Assembly (NCBI RefSeq): GCF_015265435.1
Contig: NZ_JABJWH010000001.1
Coordinates: forward strand, 86,562 to 150,561
DNA length: 64,000 bases
Direction of reading: 5' to 3'
Origin: Alloalcanivorax profundimaris
Lineage (GTDB): Bacteria > Pseudomonadota > Gammaproteobacteria > Pseudomonadales > Alcanivoracaceae
Below are positions 48,127 through 55,556 of this stretch, in pieces. Made by a program: the position numbers and the translations under genes. The notes under the pieces are model-generated. The model was not told the origin of the DNA and ran no database searches. It saw only the letters and a program-made list of their open reading frames with translations. Every line of letters begins with the position of its first letter. Positions within the stretch are counted from its first letter, which is position 1.

Positions 48127-48524
48127 GCATCAAACCCGGACGGACGATTAACGGCTTGCCGCTCGGCGATACGCCGCAGCAGCGCTTTCAAGGGCGTACC
48201 ATTGTAAGCGTCTTCCACCGTTTCCCGCGAAGGCTCCGCCGCCGCTCCGGAGAGCAATGAGCGAAACCGGGGCCGCGCCGGCTCGGCGGCGGCCTGCTGA
48301 GCCGGCATCGCCAAGGGCGCCGGCTCCTCGCGGACCTGAATCTGCGGGCGCGGCGCGGAATCCCCACTCTCGCCGCCGGCCACTTGATCCAGCAAAGTCC
48401 ATCCGGATGCCCGGGGCGCCGCGCGTTCCGGCTGGGAAGCGCGACCGCCGACCGGTCTGATGTTGAAATCCCTTTCCCCCGTTTTCCTCCTGAAACCGTC
48501 CTGTTCGTCGTATTGTTTCGTCAT
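48117..48524 (-). CDS. bcsP: BcsP-like cellulose biosynthesis accessory protein
   Basis: 135-residue soluble protein, mostly disordered (Ala, Pro, Arg, Glu rich), with a conserved-looking N-terminus MTKQYDEQDGFRRKTGERD and a C-terminal helix (TPLKALLRRIAERQ). Position as first gene immediately before bcsQ and the overall build fit BcsP of other type I/III operons; BcsO or BcsR is less likely by length. I used ATG at 48524; an earlier ATG at 48584 would put the CRP-type palindrome inside the gene. The ribosome site is weak. Confidence 0.6.
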   Translation of the reverse strand: MTKQYDEQDGFRRKTGERDFNIRPVGGRASQPERAAPRASGWTLLDQVAGGESGDSAPRPQIQVREEPAPLAMPAQQAAAEPARPRFRSLLSGAAAEPSRETVEDAYNGTPLKALLRRIAERQAVNRPSGFDAWR

Positions 48525-48562
48525 CGCGTTTTCAGTCCGCCAGCCAGGTACAGTGAAAAAAG

Positions 48563-48578
48563 TGTGATATATCTCACA
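48563..48578. promoter_or_regulatory. CRP/Vfr-type binding site
   Basis: TGTGA-TATATC-TCACA is a perfect match to the CRP half-sites, with ATTT after it. It lies 39 bp upstream of the bcsP start. Given the closeness it may overlap the -35/-10 region or the transcript start, so either repression or class II activation is possible. Confidence 0.7.
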
Positions 48579-48930
48579 TTTCACTCACAGATCGAGAGCC
48601 TACAGAATCGAGCAAGAATTGTACATACGTTAACCAATGCATAACGCTTGTTACATTCATAAGCCCTTGCTATGGGTCAATTAGGAGCCAGAAATCCTGG
48701 CCTCCGCCCCGTCCGGGCCCACCTCTCGACATCGTCGGCACTGTACCGTAAAGCCCGTGAGAATGCGTGAACATATGGATAGGGAAACATCCGGTATACA
48801 AATTATTTCCCTTTATCAATTGCGGCCCGGCCGCCGGCCCGGCAGGCTCTTGAGGTCGAGCGTCCATGACTCCTCAGGGAAGGGAGCACCGCCGGCACAC
48901 ATCGACCGATATTCTCCATCGTGTCGAACC

Positions 48931-48962
48931 AAAAAAGGCGCCCCCTCGGGGGCGCCTTTTTC
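48931..48962. terminator. Bidirectional Rho-independent terminator
   Basis: AAAAAAGGCGCCCCC-TC-GGGGGCGCCTTTTTCTT: a long GC stem flanked by A on one side and T on the other. On the minus strand it would end the ferritin transcript at 49058-49525. Confidence 0.9.
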
Positions 48963-49007
48963 TTGGCGTTGCGATCAACGCGGTGGGCCGCTGCCGCTGC
49001 GCGGCTT

Positions 49008-49029
49008 TCGCGGCTGAAGCCGCTCCTAC
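49008..49029 (-). repeat. REP-like palindrome, single GCGGCTGAAGCCGC variant
   Basis: TCGCGGCTGAAGCCGCTCCT followed by AC, the reverse complement of the variant at 6769-6792. It lies at the end of the ferritin gene. Confidence 0.7.
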
Positions 49030-49057
49030 GGCGGCCCTGGACAGCGGCGGATCCCGC

Positions 49058-49525
49058 TCAGGAAATCTGCGACTGCCGGTAGTTCCGCTCACCAATGTGC
49101 TTGATCAACCGCAACTGCTGCTCCAGCCAGTGGGTATGATCCTCCTCGGTGTCCTCAAGCTGCTGGCGCAGCATGTCCCGGGTCACGTAGTCCCGCACCG
49201 ACTCGCACAGGGCGATGGCGTTGGCCAGGTTCTCGCGCACCTCGTACTCCAGGCGCAAATCCGACTCCAGCATCTCCATGAGCGTGCGGCCCGGATGGAT
49301 CGCGTGGGGCGTCATGTCCGGCTCGCCCTCCAGGAACAGCAACCGGCGCAGGATCGCGTCCGCGTGCTCCGTCTCTTCCTGCATCTCATGGTTGATGCGC
49401 TCGTACAGGCGCTGGTAGCCCTGATCCTCGTACTGACGCGAATGCAGGAAGTACTGGTCCCGGGCGGCCAGCTCACCCCGCAGCAGATCCCGCAAGCACT
49501 CGATCACGTCCGGATGACCTTTCAT
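49058..49525 (-). CDS. bfrA: Bacterioferritin-family ferritin, FtnA (BfrA)-type
   Basis: 155-residue iron-storage protein. It closely resembles the P. aeruginosa protein first called BfrA and later Ftn[21 protein letters not shown] at the start, [20 protein letters not shown] in the middle, and [14 protein letters not shown]. Ferroxidase ligands Glu18, Glu51 and His54 are in place. Met52, which binds heme in true bacterioferritins, is Thr52, so the 24-mer is expected to lack heme. AGGAG precedes ATG at 49525; the open frame upstream has no ribosome site. Confidence 0.92.
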   Translation of the reverse strand: MKGHPDVIECLRDLLRGELAARDQYFLHSRQYEDQGYQRLYERINHEMQEETEHADAILRRLLFLEGEPDMTPHAIHPGRTLMEMLESDLRLEYEVRENLANAIALCESVRDYVTRDMLRQQLEDTEEDHTHWLEQQLRLIKHIGERNYRQSQIS

Positions 49526-49702
49526 GGAACACTCCTGAATCACGGATAGCCGAAAACCCGGGCAGTATGCCCTCACGGCCCGCCACTTACCAGCCCAAAG
49601 CCAAAATTTTTCAATGAATTCAAAGGGTTATTGGACCAATAAAAGAAAAACGAATCGCAACAAGAAAGGTTATCAGGCAGGGGCGGCACGCACCGTATGG
49701 CA

Positions 49703-49757
49703 GGTGCCAATCTGGCACCAATATTGAGGATCAGGCAGGTTTGTGCCATATTGGCAC
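49703..49757. promoter_or_regulatory. Two palindromic operators for the DUF1778/GNAT module
   Basis: GGTGCCA-ATC-TGGCACC (49703-49719) and GTGCCA-TAT-TGGCAC (49743-49757) share the core TGCCA-3 nt-TGGCA and lie 39 bp apart centre to centre, directly upstream of the antitoxin start at 49792. Paired sites are expected for cooperative autorepression by a ribbon-helix-helix antitoxin with its toxin. Confidence 0.75.
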
Positions 49758-49791
49758 CAAGTTAATCGAGCCATCACGATAGAGGTGTCGC

Positions 49792-50091
49792 ATGGCCACC
49801 ACGGAAAAAGAGAAACGGCTGGTAGCACGCGCCAAACCCGAGATCCATCGCCGGATCGCGGAGGCGGCGGAATTGCAAGGCGCCACCGTCTCGCAGTTTC
49901 TGCTGGACGCGGCCCTGGCGCGCGCCACCGAAGTCACCGAGCAAGCAATACGGATCAACACAAGCCGCGAAGCCTTCGAGCATATGATGACGGCCCTGGA
50001 CCGACCGGCACGGGACTTGCCCGAACTACGGCGGGCGGCACGACACTATAAGGATGTAGTGGATGACCCGGATCAGGAAGCAACAACTTAG
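49792..50091 (+). CDS. DUF1778 (TacA-like) antitoxin
   Basis: 99-residue protein. The N-terminal part KRLVARAKPEIHRRIAEAAE followed by GATVSQFLLDAAL is the ribbon-helix-helix DNA-binding domain of DUF1778 antitoxins, which pair with GNAT toxins. The C-terminal tail would wrap the toxin. It overlaps the GNAT gene by 29 bp and is preceded by two palindromes. Confidence 0.88.
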   Translation: MATTEKEKRLVARAKPEIHRRIAEAAELQGATVSQFLLDAALARATEVTEQAIRINTSREAFEHMMTALDRPARDLPELRRAARHYKDVVDDPDQEATT

Positions 50092-50581
50092 CAGGGAGCA
50101 CGATCGCGCCGGCTTTGACTGCGGCGTCGAGGCACTGAATACCTTTATCCGGAAAACCGCTCGCCGCCAGGACGAGCGGCACCTCGTGCGCACCACGGTG
50201 CTGGTCGGCGCCGACCAGCCTTCGTCCATACTCGCGTACTACTCCACCGCCCCCTGTGAAATCATGCCGCCGCCCGGCGTAAAAGCCTGGAAAGCGTACC
50301 CCCACCCCGTGCCCTTTCTGAGAATGGCGCGACTCGCCACCGATCTGAGCGTCCGGGGACGCGGCTTCGGCGAACTGGCTCTTGTTTCAACCATCAGGGA
50401 CGCGGCCCTTATCGCCCGCCGGTTCACCGCCATAGGCGGCCTGGTGGTCGATGCGAAGGACCAACGGGCCGCCGCGTTCTATACGAAATACGGCTTCATC
50501 GGACTTGAAGACGACGGGCTACGGCTCTTTCTGCCGATTCAGGATTGCGTGGCGCTTACGGATGACGCGCCCGATCAATAG
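50063..50581 (+). CDS. GNAT-family toxin (TacT/AtaT-like)
   Basis: 172-residue acetyltransferase. The N-terminal FDCGVEALNTFIRKTARRQ is the CGxxxLNxFL motif of TA-associated GNATs. The acetyl-CoA loop is DLSVRGRGFGELAL and the catalytic tyrosine lies in AAAFYTKYGF. Such toxins acetylate charged aminoacyl-tRNA and block translation. ATG at 50063 overlaps the antitoxin, the normal order. Confidence 0.88.
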   Translation: MTRIRKQQLSREHDRAGFDCGVEALNTFIRKTARRQDERHLVRTTVLVGADQPSSILAYYSTAPCEIMPPPGVKAWKAYPHPVPFLRMARLATDLSVRGRGFGELALVSTIRDAALIARRFTAIGGLVVDAKDQRAAAFYTKYGFIGLEDDGLRLFLPIQDCVALTDDAPDQ

Positions 50582-50598
50582 CGGCGACTTAGAGGCCG

Positions 50599-50636
50599 AT
50601 CGCGACTGAAGCGGAGCGCCGCCCGGTCGCTTCTAC
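50599..50636 (-). repeat. REP long-form arm, single
   Basis: ATCGCGACTGAAG, then CGGAGCGCCGCCCGG, then TCGCTTCTAC: the long form with a C-to-T change in the last block. No partner arm follows. It lies after the GNAT gene in a 155-bp spacer otherwise without features. Confidence 0.7.
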
Positions 50637-50736
50637 CGTGGCTACCTCGGCTTCTATTAGCTGTCAGCCTGGCCTATTAAGACGTTTACCTTGATGACCC
50701 GGTGTGAGGGCACTGCATCTTGTTTTTACGGCCCGT

Positions 50737-51711
50737 TTAAAGAGATTCGAGAATGCGCGCCAGACGCGACAGCAAATCAATGACCTCATCCGAGGTCGGG
50801 AGCTCGCCCGCGTACACCAGCTGAGCGAACCTTCCCTGGAATTCATCCGATACACGAGGCCAGGTAGCGCTTGGATCCGCGAAGAGGTCGGCTTCGTGGA
50901 GCGGCGGGTCAAGCCACTCGGAGGCTTGCGGGAAAACCTTTCTGTCAGCATCACACACGGCCCTTAGCATCTCCCTGAAGCCCTCATTCTCCAAATAGGC
51001 CGCGTGCTCGCTGTGGCGGAAAATCATGCAGAGATCATAAACATGTCGAATCCTGGACCTGAGGTACCTGTCGTCCTCCCCCTCTCGACTCGCCCGCACC
51101 AGAGCGATGACCTTCTCGGCAGCTGTCCGGTTCACGTCCAACACTTTCAGTTGAAAAGACTCCAGCTCGTACCGATTGACAAGATCACCGTTACCGGAGA
51201 CTGAAAGATGGCCCGCCACCAGGGATTCTACCCGCCCTTTCGAGTTTGGCTCTGGCGTGGCCATTGCGTTGATTTCCAAGAGTAACTCGTCGGATGCGGG
51301 TCCCAGCGATGCGTTACCATCCAGACGAGGGTATTCGTAGAACGTTTTACGAAACCTTCCGTGCTTCGATTCCCCCGGGTGATCCGGTAGGTAAGTGAGG
51401 TCTTTCGTGATCTCCGCCTCCACCGCCTTGAGCTGCCTTCTCAGGCGTGCGCTACCGCCCTCAGGCTGACACACCGCCAGATCGACATCCTCGGAGAAAC
51501 GATGAATGAGGCCATGAACCTTTGAGAGAGAGGTTCCGCCTTTGAACACGAAATTTTCATGGTGCTCGGATGACGCAAGATTACCGAGAACCTTGGTAAC
51601 CCAGTAATCTTTCTCAACGTAAGCCTGAGGCAACCCCATACCATCGGCGGTTGCCAGAACCAGCTCTTCAAAGACGTCCCTGTCTTGATGCAGTTTCACC
51701 CAAACCTCCAT
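50737..51711 (-). CDS. AbiEii-family nucleotidyltransferase toxin, second copy
   Basis: 324-residue nucleotidyltransferase. The active site is FVFKGGTSLSKVHGLIHRFS followed by EDVDLAV, giving the GG-T-S and D-x-D motifs. YVEKDYWVTKVL and the RHVYDLCMIFRH segment are typical of this larger AbiEii branch. ATG at 51711 lies within the end of the antitoxin gene (16-bp overlap). It is not closely similar to the copy at 25072 (275 residues). Confidence 0.85.
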   Translation of the reverse strand: MEVWVKLHQDRDVFEELVLATADGMGLPQAYVEKDYWVTKVLGNLASSEHHENFVFKGGTSLSKVHGLIHRFSEDVDLAVCQPEGGSARLRRQLKAVEAEITKDLTYLPDHPGESKHGRFRKTFYEYPRLDGNASLGPASDELLLEINAMATPEPNSKGRVESLVAGHLSVSGNGDLVNRYELESFQLKVLDVNRTAAEKVIALVRASREGEDDRYLRSRIRHVYDLCMIFRHSEHAAYLENEGFREMLRAVCDADRKVFPQASEWLDPPLHEADLFADPSATWPRVSDEFQGRFAQLVYAGELPTSDEVIDLLSRLARILESL

Positions 51712-52424
51712 TTTCGCGATAAAGGCCAGACCTCGGGATCGAGCGGCACCTTGTAGCGGGTGACCGGGTTCAGAGACGCCTCCAGGCGTTGAAACCCGGC
51801 CCATCCTCCGGTCTCCAGTATCAAACCCAGTAACGCCCTCACCATCGGCGGATAGTAATCGACGGCCAGATCGATCAGGCGGCTCGTTCCGGAATTGTCG
51901 AGCTTGTCGATCCGCGCCATCAGTTGCTCAAGCACCACCTGCGGCGTGGTGTCCGGAATGCGCCGAATATCCTTTAGCGCATCAAGCAACTCCAGCGCGG
52001 GCACATTGCATTCCAAAACCGGCGCCCTAGCGGTAATCATACGCACGGAAAAGGTTTTCAACTCCATGCTATTGGCGGAACCGCCATGGGCCAGGGTCAC
52101 CACCCTGGGCAACTGGGTGGTCAAACCCAGACGGTTATACAAACTCAGGCCTGTGATATAGCCGACCCGGTGGCCAGCGCGGTACAGAAACGGCCTCAGC
52201 TTCTCGGAATCCTTGAGAGGGACCTCACCCAGCACGCCCCGGCGGGGTTTGTAGAACTGCCCCTTTCTAAGCCGCTTCAACTGGCCGGCCTCGACCAAAC
52301 GGCTTATCGCCTTGACCACCGCCACCGGCGCCTGCCGATAGGAAGGCAACGCGTCATAACCGAAGACGCGCCCCTCCGGCGCCAGGGACACCTGCTCTCG
52401 AATCTGGGATTGAATGCTACTCAT
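51696..52424 (-). CDS. DUF6088/AbiEi-type antitoxin
   Basis: 242-residue protein with an N-terminal winged-helix region (QAPVAVVKAISRLVEAGQLK then RLRKGQFYKP) and a C-terminal part with YITGLSLYNRLGLTTQLP, as in DUF6088 proteins that partner AbiEii toxins. It is upstream of and overlaps the toxin gene. A palindrome lies 56 bp before its start. Family assignment is from pattern recognition. Confidence 0.78.
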   Translation of the reverse strand: MSSIQSQIREQVSLAPEGRVFGYDALPSYRQAPVAVVKAISRLVEAGQLKRLRKGQFYKPRRGVLGEVPLKDSEKLRPFLYRAGHRVGYITGLSLYNRLGLTTQLPRVVTLAHGGSANSMELKTFSVRMITARAPVLECNVPALELLDALKDIRRIPDTTPQVVLEQLMARIDKLDNSGTSRLIDLAVDYYPPMVRALLGLILETGGWAGFQRLEASLNPVTRYKVPLDPEVWPLSRKWRFG

Positions 52425-52479
52425 GGACCACCTCCAGAACTGGTCATTTTATGATCACCGGGCCAAATCGACAAGTTTT

Positions 52480-52496
52480 TCATGTTATAAACATGA
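52480..52496. promoter_or_regulatory. Palindrome upstream of DUF6088/AbiEii module
   Basis: TCATGTT-ATA-AACATGA is a perfect 7-bp inverted repeat in AT-rich DNA before the antitoxin gene, a candidate autoregulatory operator. Confidence 0.55.
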
Positions 52497-52519
52497 CATT
52501 AGGCATAAAGGTGCGGATT

Positions 52520-52557
52520 ATCGCGACTGAAGCGGAGCGCCGCCCGGTCGCTCCTAC
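52520..52557 (-). repeat. REP long-form arm, single
   Basis: ATCGCGACTGAAG, CGGAGCGCCGCCCGG, TCGCTCCTAC. Same long form as at 50599-50636, without a facing arm. It lies just downstream of the gene at 52574-53071. Confidence 0.75.
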
Positions 52558-52573
52558 CGTGGTATCCGGAGGG

Positions 52574-53071
52574 TCAGGTGGCGAGCTCGTTGATGCGTTT
52601 GAGGATGGCCAGGTCCTTGTCGAGGATGCGGCTGACAGGGAAGTCGTGGCATGGGAGGGTCAGCACGACCTGGTGGAGGGCGGCGCACCAGCCGGTGAGG
52701 GTGTCGAGGCCGGCGGCGGCGCGCTCGCGGCGCCAGTCGGTGAAGGCCTCTTCGATGTCGGTGGCGGCTTCGCGCCGGTAGCGGGCGGCCTGGGTGTTCA
52801 GGTAGGGCACGCCGAGGTCGAGCTCGGCGAGCAGGATGTGGGAGCGGACCAGCGCCACGCAACAGGTGGTGGGATAGCGCGCCAGCGGCGTGGTGGCGCG
52901 GCAGCCGCAGTCGGGGGCGGCGAGCTCCGCGGCGGCGTGGCGCAGGCAGGCGTCGGTGAGGGCCATGAGCGCGGGCTGTTGTTTGATGTTACCCAGCCAG
53001 CGTTCAAAGACGGCGCCATTAAAGGACACACGAATGAACGTGACGCCCTCGAGAAGGTCGATCAGTTGCAT
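52574..53071 (-). CDS. Cysteine-containing protein of unknown function
   Basis: 165-residue soluble protein starting MQLIDLLEGVTFIRVSFNGA. Seven cysteines are visible, including APDCGCRA and TTCCVAL, besides ACLRH, GWCAAL and LPCHDF. Mostly helical. I recognise no family. Codon use is normal for the region, so it appears real. It lies between a REP arm and the polysaccharide genes, and the ribosome site is weak. Confidence 0.5.
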   Translation of the reverse strand: MQLIDLLEGVTFIRVSFNGAVFERWLGNIKQQPALMALTDACLRHAAAELAAPDCGCRATTPLARYPTTCCVALVRSHILLAELDLGVPYLNTQAARYRREAATDIEEAFTDWRRERAAAGLDTLTGWCAALHQVVLTLPCHDFPVSRILDKDLAILKRINELAT

Positions 53072-53100
53072 AACACACCCCAGAAAAGAGAAAAGATTTT

Positions 53101-53469
53101 TTATTTATCGGTGGAGCCCAAACGCCGCGCGAGCGGCGCCAGTGACACCGCCGCCAGGCCAACGCCGGCCAGGTTGGCGGCCATGTCGTAATAACTGAAA
53201 AAACGGGATGGCTGGATCAGGTGCTGGAGCACCTCAAGGTTGATCGCGATCAGCACCAGCGCGGTCCAGAACGCGCCGGGCGAAGGGCCCGGCAACGCCA
53301 GGCGGGCGGTGCCGGTCATGGCGGCCAGGGCGGCCGCGTGCAGGAGCACGTCCGGGCCCAGCACGGCCACCGGCGCCACCGTGTCCTGGGGGGCGAAGAT
53401 GCCGGCCAGGCCGATGGCCCAGCACAACAGCGCCAGCCCGCGCCACGCCGGGGAGCCCGGACGAAGCAT
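53101..53469 (-). CDS. VanZ-like membrane protein
   Basis: 122-residue protein with four membrane spans. The VanZ-like pattern is present: a charged/His residue in span 2 (GPDVLLHAAALAAMT), EVLQHLIQPSR, and YDMAANLAGVGLA matching D-x-x-x-N-x-x-G. It lies 3 bp after the CapD-like gene, as in many exopolysaccharide loci. Function of stand-alone VanZ proteins is poorly known. Confidence 0.75.
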   Translation of the reverse strand: MLRPGSPAWRGLALLCWAIGLAGIFAPQDTVAPVAVLGPDVLLHAAALAAMTGTARLALPGPSPGAFWTALVLIAINLEVLQHLIQPSRFFSYYDMAANLAGVGLAAVSLAPLARRLGSTDK

Positions 53470-53472
53470 CGG

Positions 53473-55452
53473 TCAGTGCACGGGGCCGGTGGGGGTGTCC
53501 AAGGGAGCGGCCACGCTGGCGGCGGTCTCGCGCAGCGGCGTGAGTGGCTTGGGCAGAGTGCCAGGGGCATCGCCGGACAGGCCAGGCGTGTAACCATGCA
53601 CGTAGCTGCGCAGCAGCGCCTTGATGCCCTCGCCGTCGCCCCGGTCCAGGGCGCCGCGCAGGGCTTCCAGGGCGCGGTGCATCTCGTCCATGCCCAGCAT
53701 TTCCTCACTGGCCTGCATGATCATTTCATGTTCGGTGTGGGTGCTGCACTCGCCGATCAACAGTTCTTCATAAAGCTTTTCGCCGGGGCGCAGGCCGGTG
53801 AAGGCCACCTCGATGTCGCCATCCGGGTTGCTCTTGCTCCGCACGCTCAGCCCCATCAGACGAATCAGGGTGTGAGCCAGATCGACGATGCGAACCGGCT
53901 CGCCCATGTCCAGCACGAACACTTCCCCGCCCCGGGCCATGGCGCCGGCCTGAATCACCAGCTGCGAAGCCTCCGGGATGGTCATGAAATAGCGGATCAC
54001 GTCCGGGTGCGTCACGGTGACCGGGCCGCCGCGCTGGATCTGGTGGCGGAACAACGGCACCACGGAGCCCGACGACCCCAGCACATTGCCGAAGCGCACC
54101 ATGGAGAACACGGTGCCGCTGCCACGGGAGGCCATGGCCTGCAGCACCATCTCGGCGAAGCGCTTGGTGGCGCCCATCACGTTGGTGGGGCGCACCGCCT
54201 TGTCCGTGGAAATCAGGATGAAGTGCTTCACCCCCGCCGCTTCGGCGCCCTGGGCGGTCTCCAGAGTGCCGAGGATGTTGTTGCGCACGCCGGCGGCCGG
54301 ATTGCCCTCGACAATGGGTACGTGCTTGTAGGCGGCGGCGTGGTAGAGCGTCTCGATACCGTGGGCCTCGCACAGGCGCCGCACATAGCCCCGGTTGACC
54401 ACCGAGCCGAGCATGGGCACCACCTCGGCGGTGACGCCGGCGGATTTCATCAGGCCCTTGAGCTCACGCTCGATGTCGTAGAGCGCCACCTCGCTTTGTT
54501 CCAGCAGCACCACGGAGGCCGGGTTCAGCTTGATGATCTGCCGGCACAGTTCCGAGCCGATGGAACCGCCGGCGCCGGTCACCAGCACGTTCTTGCCGGT
54601 GATGCAGCGGCCGAGCAGGTCCGGGTGCGGCGGCACCGGGTCGCGGCCGAGCAGATCCTCGATGGCCACGTCCTTGATCTCTTCCAGGCGCGCCTTGCCG
54701 CTGGCGATGTCCACGAAGCTGGGCACCGTCTGCACGCGCACGCCCAGTTTCTCCAGCCAGGTGACCAACGCCATGCGGCGGTGGCGCGGCATGGACGGCA
54801 TGGCCAGCAGCACCGTGCGCACCTTGCCCTCCTCCACCATCTCCGCCAGGCGGCCGCGGCCGCTCACCGGCACGCCGGAGAGCACCATGTTCTGCTTGCC
54901 CGGTTCGTCGTCGACGATCAGCACCGGGCGCAGCTCGCCGGCGGCCTGCAGCGCGGAGGCCAGCTGGCCGCCGGCGGCGCCGGCGCCGTAAATGGCCACC
55001 GGCTCACGGTTGAGGTAGCCGGACACCAGGCGGAACAGCACCCGGCGGGCGACGAACCGGCTCGCCCCCAGATACAGCACCGACAGCACCCAGAAAATCA
55101 CGAACACCGAACGGGGCACGTCCAGTGTCATCATGTAGGCCATCCCCGCCAGGGTCACCACGGCGGCGCCCATGCCGAACACGATGGACCACACCGCCTC
55201 GGCGCCCAGGTAGCGCACGATGGATCGGTAAAAACCGCAGATGTAAAGCGAGACCAGGGAGATCGCCACGCTGGCCGGTACCAGCCAGAGCGGCTCGACG
55301 GCGACGTCCAGGGAACTGAATCGCAGTGCGTAGGCGGCCCACAACATCACGGGCAAACCCAGGGCGTCCACGGTCAGCATGATGGCGCGTTTCTGCCAGC
55401 GTCGGCTGTCCAGAATCGCGCTCAGCAACCCATGCTCGGAAAGAGAGGCCAT
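53473..55452 (-). CDS. Membrane UDP-sugar 4,6-dehydratase (CapD/WbpM/PglF-like)
   Basis: 659-residue protein with four N-terminal spans, a first Rossmann-like domain (AIYGAGAAGGQLASALQ) and a catalytic SDR domain starting VLVTGAGGSIGSELCRQI. The catalytic region ILISTDKAVRPTNVMGATKR carries the S-M-K triad typical of WbpM/FlaA1 dehydratases. It likely converts UDP-GlcNAc to a 4-keto-6-deoxy sugar for O-antigen or capsule. The C-terminal extension of about 80 residues is poorly conserved. Confidence 0.9.
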   Translation of the reverse strand: MASLSEHGLLSAILDSRRWQKRAIMLTVDALGLPVMLWAAYALRFSSLDVAVEPLWLVPASVAISLVSLYICGFYRSIVRYLGAEAVWSIVFGMGAAVVTLAGMAYMMTLDVPRSVFVIFWVLSVLYLGASRFVARRVLFRLVSGYLNREPVAIYGAGAAGGQLASALQAAGELRPVLIVDDEPGKQNMVLSGVPVSGRGRLAEMVEEGKVRTVLLAMPSMPRHRRMALVTWLEKLGVRVQTVPSFVDIASGKARLEEIKDVAIEDLLGRDPVPPHPDLLGRCITGKNVLVTGAGGSIGSELCRQIIKLNPASVVLLEQSEVALYDIERELKGLMKSAGVTAEVVPMLGSVVNRGYVRRLCEAHGIETLYHAAAYKHVPIVEGNPAAGVRNNILGTLETAQGAEAAGVKHFILISTDKAVRPTNVMGATKRFAEMVLQAMASRGSGTVFSMVRFGNVLGSSGSVVPLFRHQIQRGGPVTVTHPDVIRYFMTIPEASQLVIQAGAMARGGEVFVLDMGEPVRIVDLAHTLIRLMGLSVRSKSNPDGDIEVAFTGLRPGEKLYEELLIGECSTHTEHEMIMQASEEMLGMDEMHRALEALRGALDRGDGEGIKALLRSYVHGYTPGLSGDAPGTLPKPLTPLRETAASVAAPLDTPTGPVH

Positions 55453-55556
55453 GACGACGTTTCCTTGTCGCGGTGCTGATGAAAAGAAAGATAACGTTTT
55501 GTGAAGAACAGCACGTTACCAGATGTTGAAAAAATATTCACTTTTGACTCACCCCC

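Larger units (their letters stand above)
48525..49057. other. 533-bp regulatory spacer between the bcs train and the ferritin gene
   Basis: The stretch holds the bcs promoter region with a CRP/Vfr-type palindrome (48563-48578), an AT-rich segment from 48560 to 48680, a terminator (48931-48962) and a degenerate REP copy (49008-49029). I see no supportable gene; short open frames here lack ribosome sites and family resemblance. Confidence 0.7.

Noticed and set aside
48757..49017. 86-codon plus-strand frame in the bcs-ferritin spacer
   Set aside because: It crosses a strong terminator and a REP copy and has no ribosome site or recognisable motif.
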